A stretch of 24,001 nucleotides of DNA from an uncultured Paracoccaceae bacterium (GTDB lineage: Bacteria > Pseudomonadota > Alphaproteobacteria > Rhodobacterales > Rhodobacteraceae), in assembly GCA_937132145.1 (NCBI GenBank), contig CAKZNY010000154.1:1-24001 (forward strand). The letters are read 5' to 3'. Position 1 is the first letter of the stretch; each line of letters starts with the position of its first letter. Shown here one piece after another: positions 22,913 through 24,001 of this stretch. The notes under the pieces are model-generated. The model was not told the DNA's origin and made no database searches. It saw nothing but the letters and a program-made list of their open reading frames with translations. The translations under genes and the position numbers were made by a program.

Positions 22913-23392
22913 TTATTCGTCCGGATGCGTTGGAACTTGAGAAGATCGGGCTATATAGGGGCGCGAAACGTCTCTGAGTGTCACATCCATACACTCGACA
23001 TCCAGCGCAATCGTACCGTCACCGGCGAGCGTCAGGATCACCTGACCGGCACCGTCTTCGCCAGCCTCGAAGCTAATCGACAGCAGCTCGAACGCCATGT
23101 CTTTGTCTGACGGATCAAGGCCCTGCGCCGAAACTTTCAACGTGGAGTCAACAACCAGCATCGACTGGACGCGCTCGTAAGGGCGGCCCTGCTGTTCGGC
23201 TTTTTCCTTGTCTTCCCAGCGGAAACGGTTCAGCAAAATTCCAAACCGGTGCTTTTTGGCCAGCCATGAAATCTCGGTGTTTTGACCAACCGCATCCTGA
23301 ATAAAGGTCGAGATAACCTCTAGATCTTCAACCGTTTCGGCTTTTAGGCGCAACGCCTGTTCAACACCGTCCGAGAATTTTGCATCAGCCAT
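22913..23392 (-). CDS. DUF2948 family protein of unknown function
   Basis: A 159-residue protein with the family pattern: LRLKAETVEDLEVISTFIQD at 14-33, the basic/aromatic KKHRFGILLNRFRWED (46-61), ERVQSMLVVDS (73-83), and near the end LDVECMDVTLRDVSRPY. The family is found mainly in alphaproteobacteria between murA and hisD; its function is not known. The ATG at 23392 lies 3 bp after the murA TAG, and the ribosome site GGAGTAGG includes that stop codon, so translation is likely coupled to murA. It has no signal peptide or membrane segment. Confidence 0.88.
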   Translation of the reverse strand: MADAKFSDGVEQALRLKAETVEDLEVISTFIQDAVGQNTEISWLAKKHRFGILLNRFRWEDKEKAEQQGRPYERVQSMLVVDSTLKVSAQGLDPSDKDMAFELLSISFEAGEDGAGQVILTLAGDGTIALDVECMDVTLRDVSRPYIARSSQVPTHPDE

Positions 23393-23395
23393 AAC

Positions 23396-24001
23396 CTACT
23401 CCGAAATTCGTTCAATCTTCGCGCCACACGCGGAAAGCTTGCGCACAACGTGTTCATACCCGCGATCAAGATGGTAAACCCGCGTTACCACAGTTTCCCC
23501 CTCAGCCACCATACCCGCCATGATCAGACTTATCGAGGCCCGCAAATCGGTCGCCATAACCGGCGCGCCTTTAAGGGATTTTACGCCTTTGACAGTCGCA
23601 AACCCGCCGTGCACCTCGATATTTGCGCCCATGCGGATAAGTTCGGGGGCGTGCATAAAGCGGTTCTCGAAAATCTTCTCTTCCAGAACGGATGTGCCAT
23701 CGGCCAACGTCAACAGCGCCATCATCTGGGCTTGCAAATCGGTCGGGAAACCAGGGTGAACTTCGGTAACGATGTCCACCGGATGAATAATGTCTCCCTT
23801 GCGCGAGACGATCAGACTGTGCGGAGTTTCCTCGATAATCGCGCCAGCCGCCTCTAGTTTGTCGCTGAATGTAGCGACCAGATCGCGACGGCCACCCAGC
23901 AATTCAACCTTGCCACCTGTGATAACCGGAGCCAGCATATACGTGCCAAGCTCGATCCGGTCGGTAACGACCGTATGCGTTGCCCCGCCAAGACGATCCA
24001 C
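23396..24001 (-). CDS. murA: UDP-N-acetylglucosamine 1-carboxyvinyltransferase, N-terminus cut by window edge
   Basis: The last 201 residues of MurA, about half of the usual 420. MurA transfers enolpyruvate to UDP-GlcNAc, the first committed step of peptidoglycan synthesis in the cytoplasm. Visible are [15 protein letters not shown], which holds the catalytic Asp of the E. coli GFPTDMQAQ motif, the metal-free enolpyruvate-transferase repeats, [19 protein letters not shown], and [18 protein letters not shown] with the conserved Arg. The GTG at the window edge is internal, not a start. It is the first visible gene of the minus-strand housekeeping cluster. Confidence 0.97.
   Translation of the reverse strand: MDRLGGATHTVVTDRIELGTYMLAPVITGGKVELLGGRRDLVATFSDKLEAAGAIIEETPHSLIVSRKGDIIHPVDIVTEVHPGFPTDLQAQMMALLTLADGTSVLEEKIFENRFMHAPELIRMGANIEVHGGFATVKGVKSLKGAPVMATDLRASISLIMAGMVAEGETVVTRVYHLDRGYEHVVRKLSACGAKIERISE

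Noticed and set aside
1..24001. CRISPR arrays, insertion sequences, prophage or integron features
   Set aside because: No regularly spaced repeats, transposase or integrase frames, or terminal inverted repeats were seen on either strand.

Overview
The window looks like chromosomal DNA of an alphaproteobacterium, most probably a Rhodobacteraceae (roseobacter-type) species of moderate GC content. I infer this from protein families typical of that group (DUF2948, UPF0262, an RNase E/G-like protein without the zinc-link) and from the gene order murA - DUF2948 - hisD - UPF0262 - low-Mr phosphatase - infA - maf - RNase E/G - yacG - tRNA-Phe. No insertion sequence, prophage, CRISPR array or replication origin was seen. 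Coding density is high, with many 1-8 bp gene overlaps.

Left part (1-6766). A truncated M20 deacetylase/peptidase of ArgE type (minus strand) is divergent from a complete peptide/nickel-type ABC importer on the plus strand: two ATPases, a periplasmic binding protein and two permeases. The two ATPase genes overlap by 8 bp, as do the two permease genes, and a strong hairpin follows the binding-protein gene. The pairing suggests import of peptides or acylated amino acids followed by hydrolysis.

Middle part (6763-15070, all minus strand). Read in the direction of transcription, this starts with a phosphonate-family ABC importer (phnD, hairpin attenuator, phnC, two phnE permeases). A HAD-IIA hydrolase gene broken by one in-frame TAG follows. 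Then come a three-subunit molybdenum hydroxylase of the xanthine dehydrogenase/CO dehydrogenase superfamily (FAD, 2Fe-2S and molybdopterin subunits) and, translationally coupled to it, a small MoaD/ThiS-like protein ending in Gly-Gly. The last stop codon interlocks with the stop of the convergent dppC-type gene.

Right part (15372-24001). Plus strand: Mrp/ApbC Fe-S carrier ATPase and a TrmA/RumA-type RNA uracil methyltransferase. Minus strand: a rhodanese, tRNA-Phe(GAA), and the housekeeping cluster listed above, entering the window at truncated murA.

The points most worth a second look are the amber codon in an otherwise intact HAD gene, the MoaD-like gene attached to a molybdenum hydroxylase operon without other maturation genes, a three-half-site repeat before that operon, a calcium-loop-like N-terminus on the PhnD-type binding protein, and the phnD/phnC attenuator. 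I found no clearly new multi-gene system.
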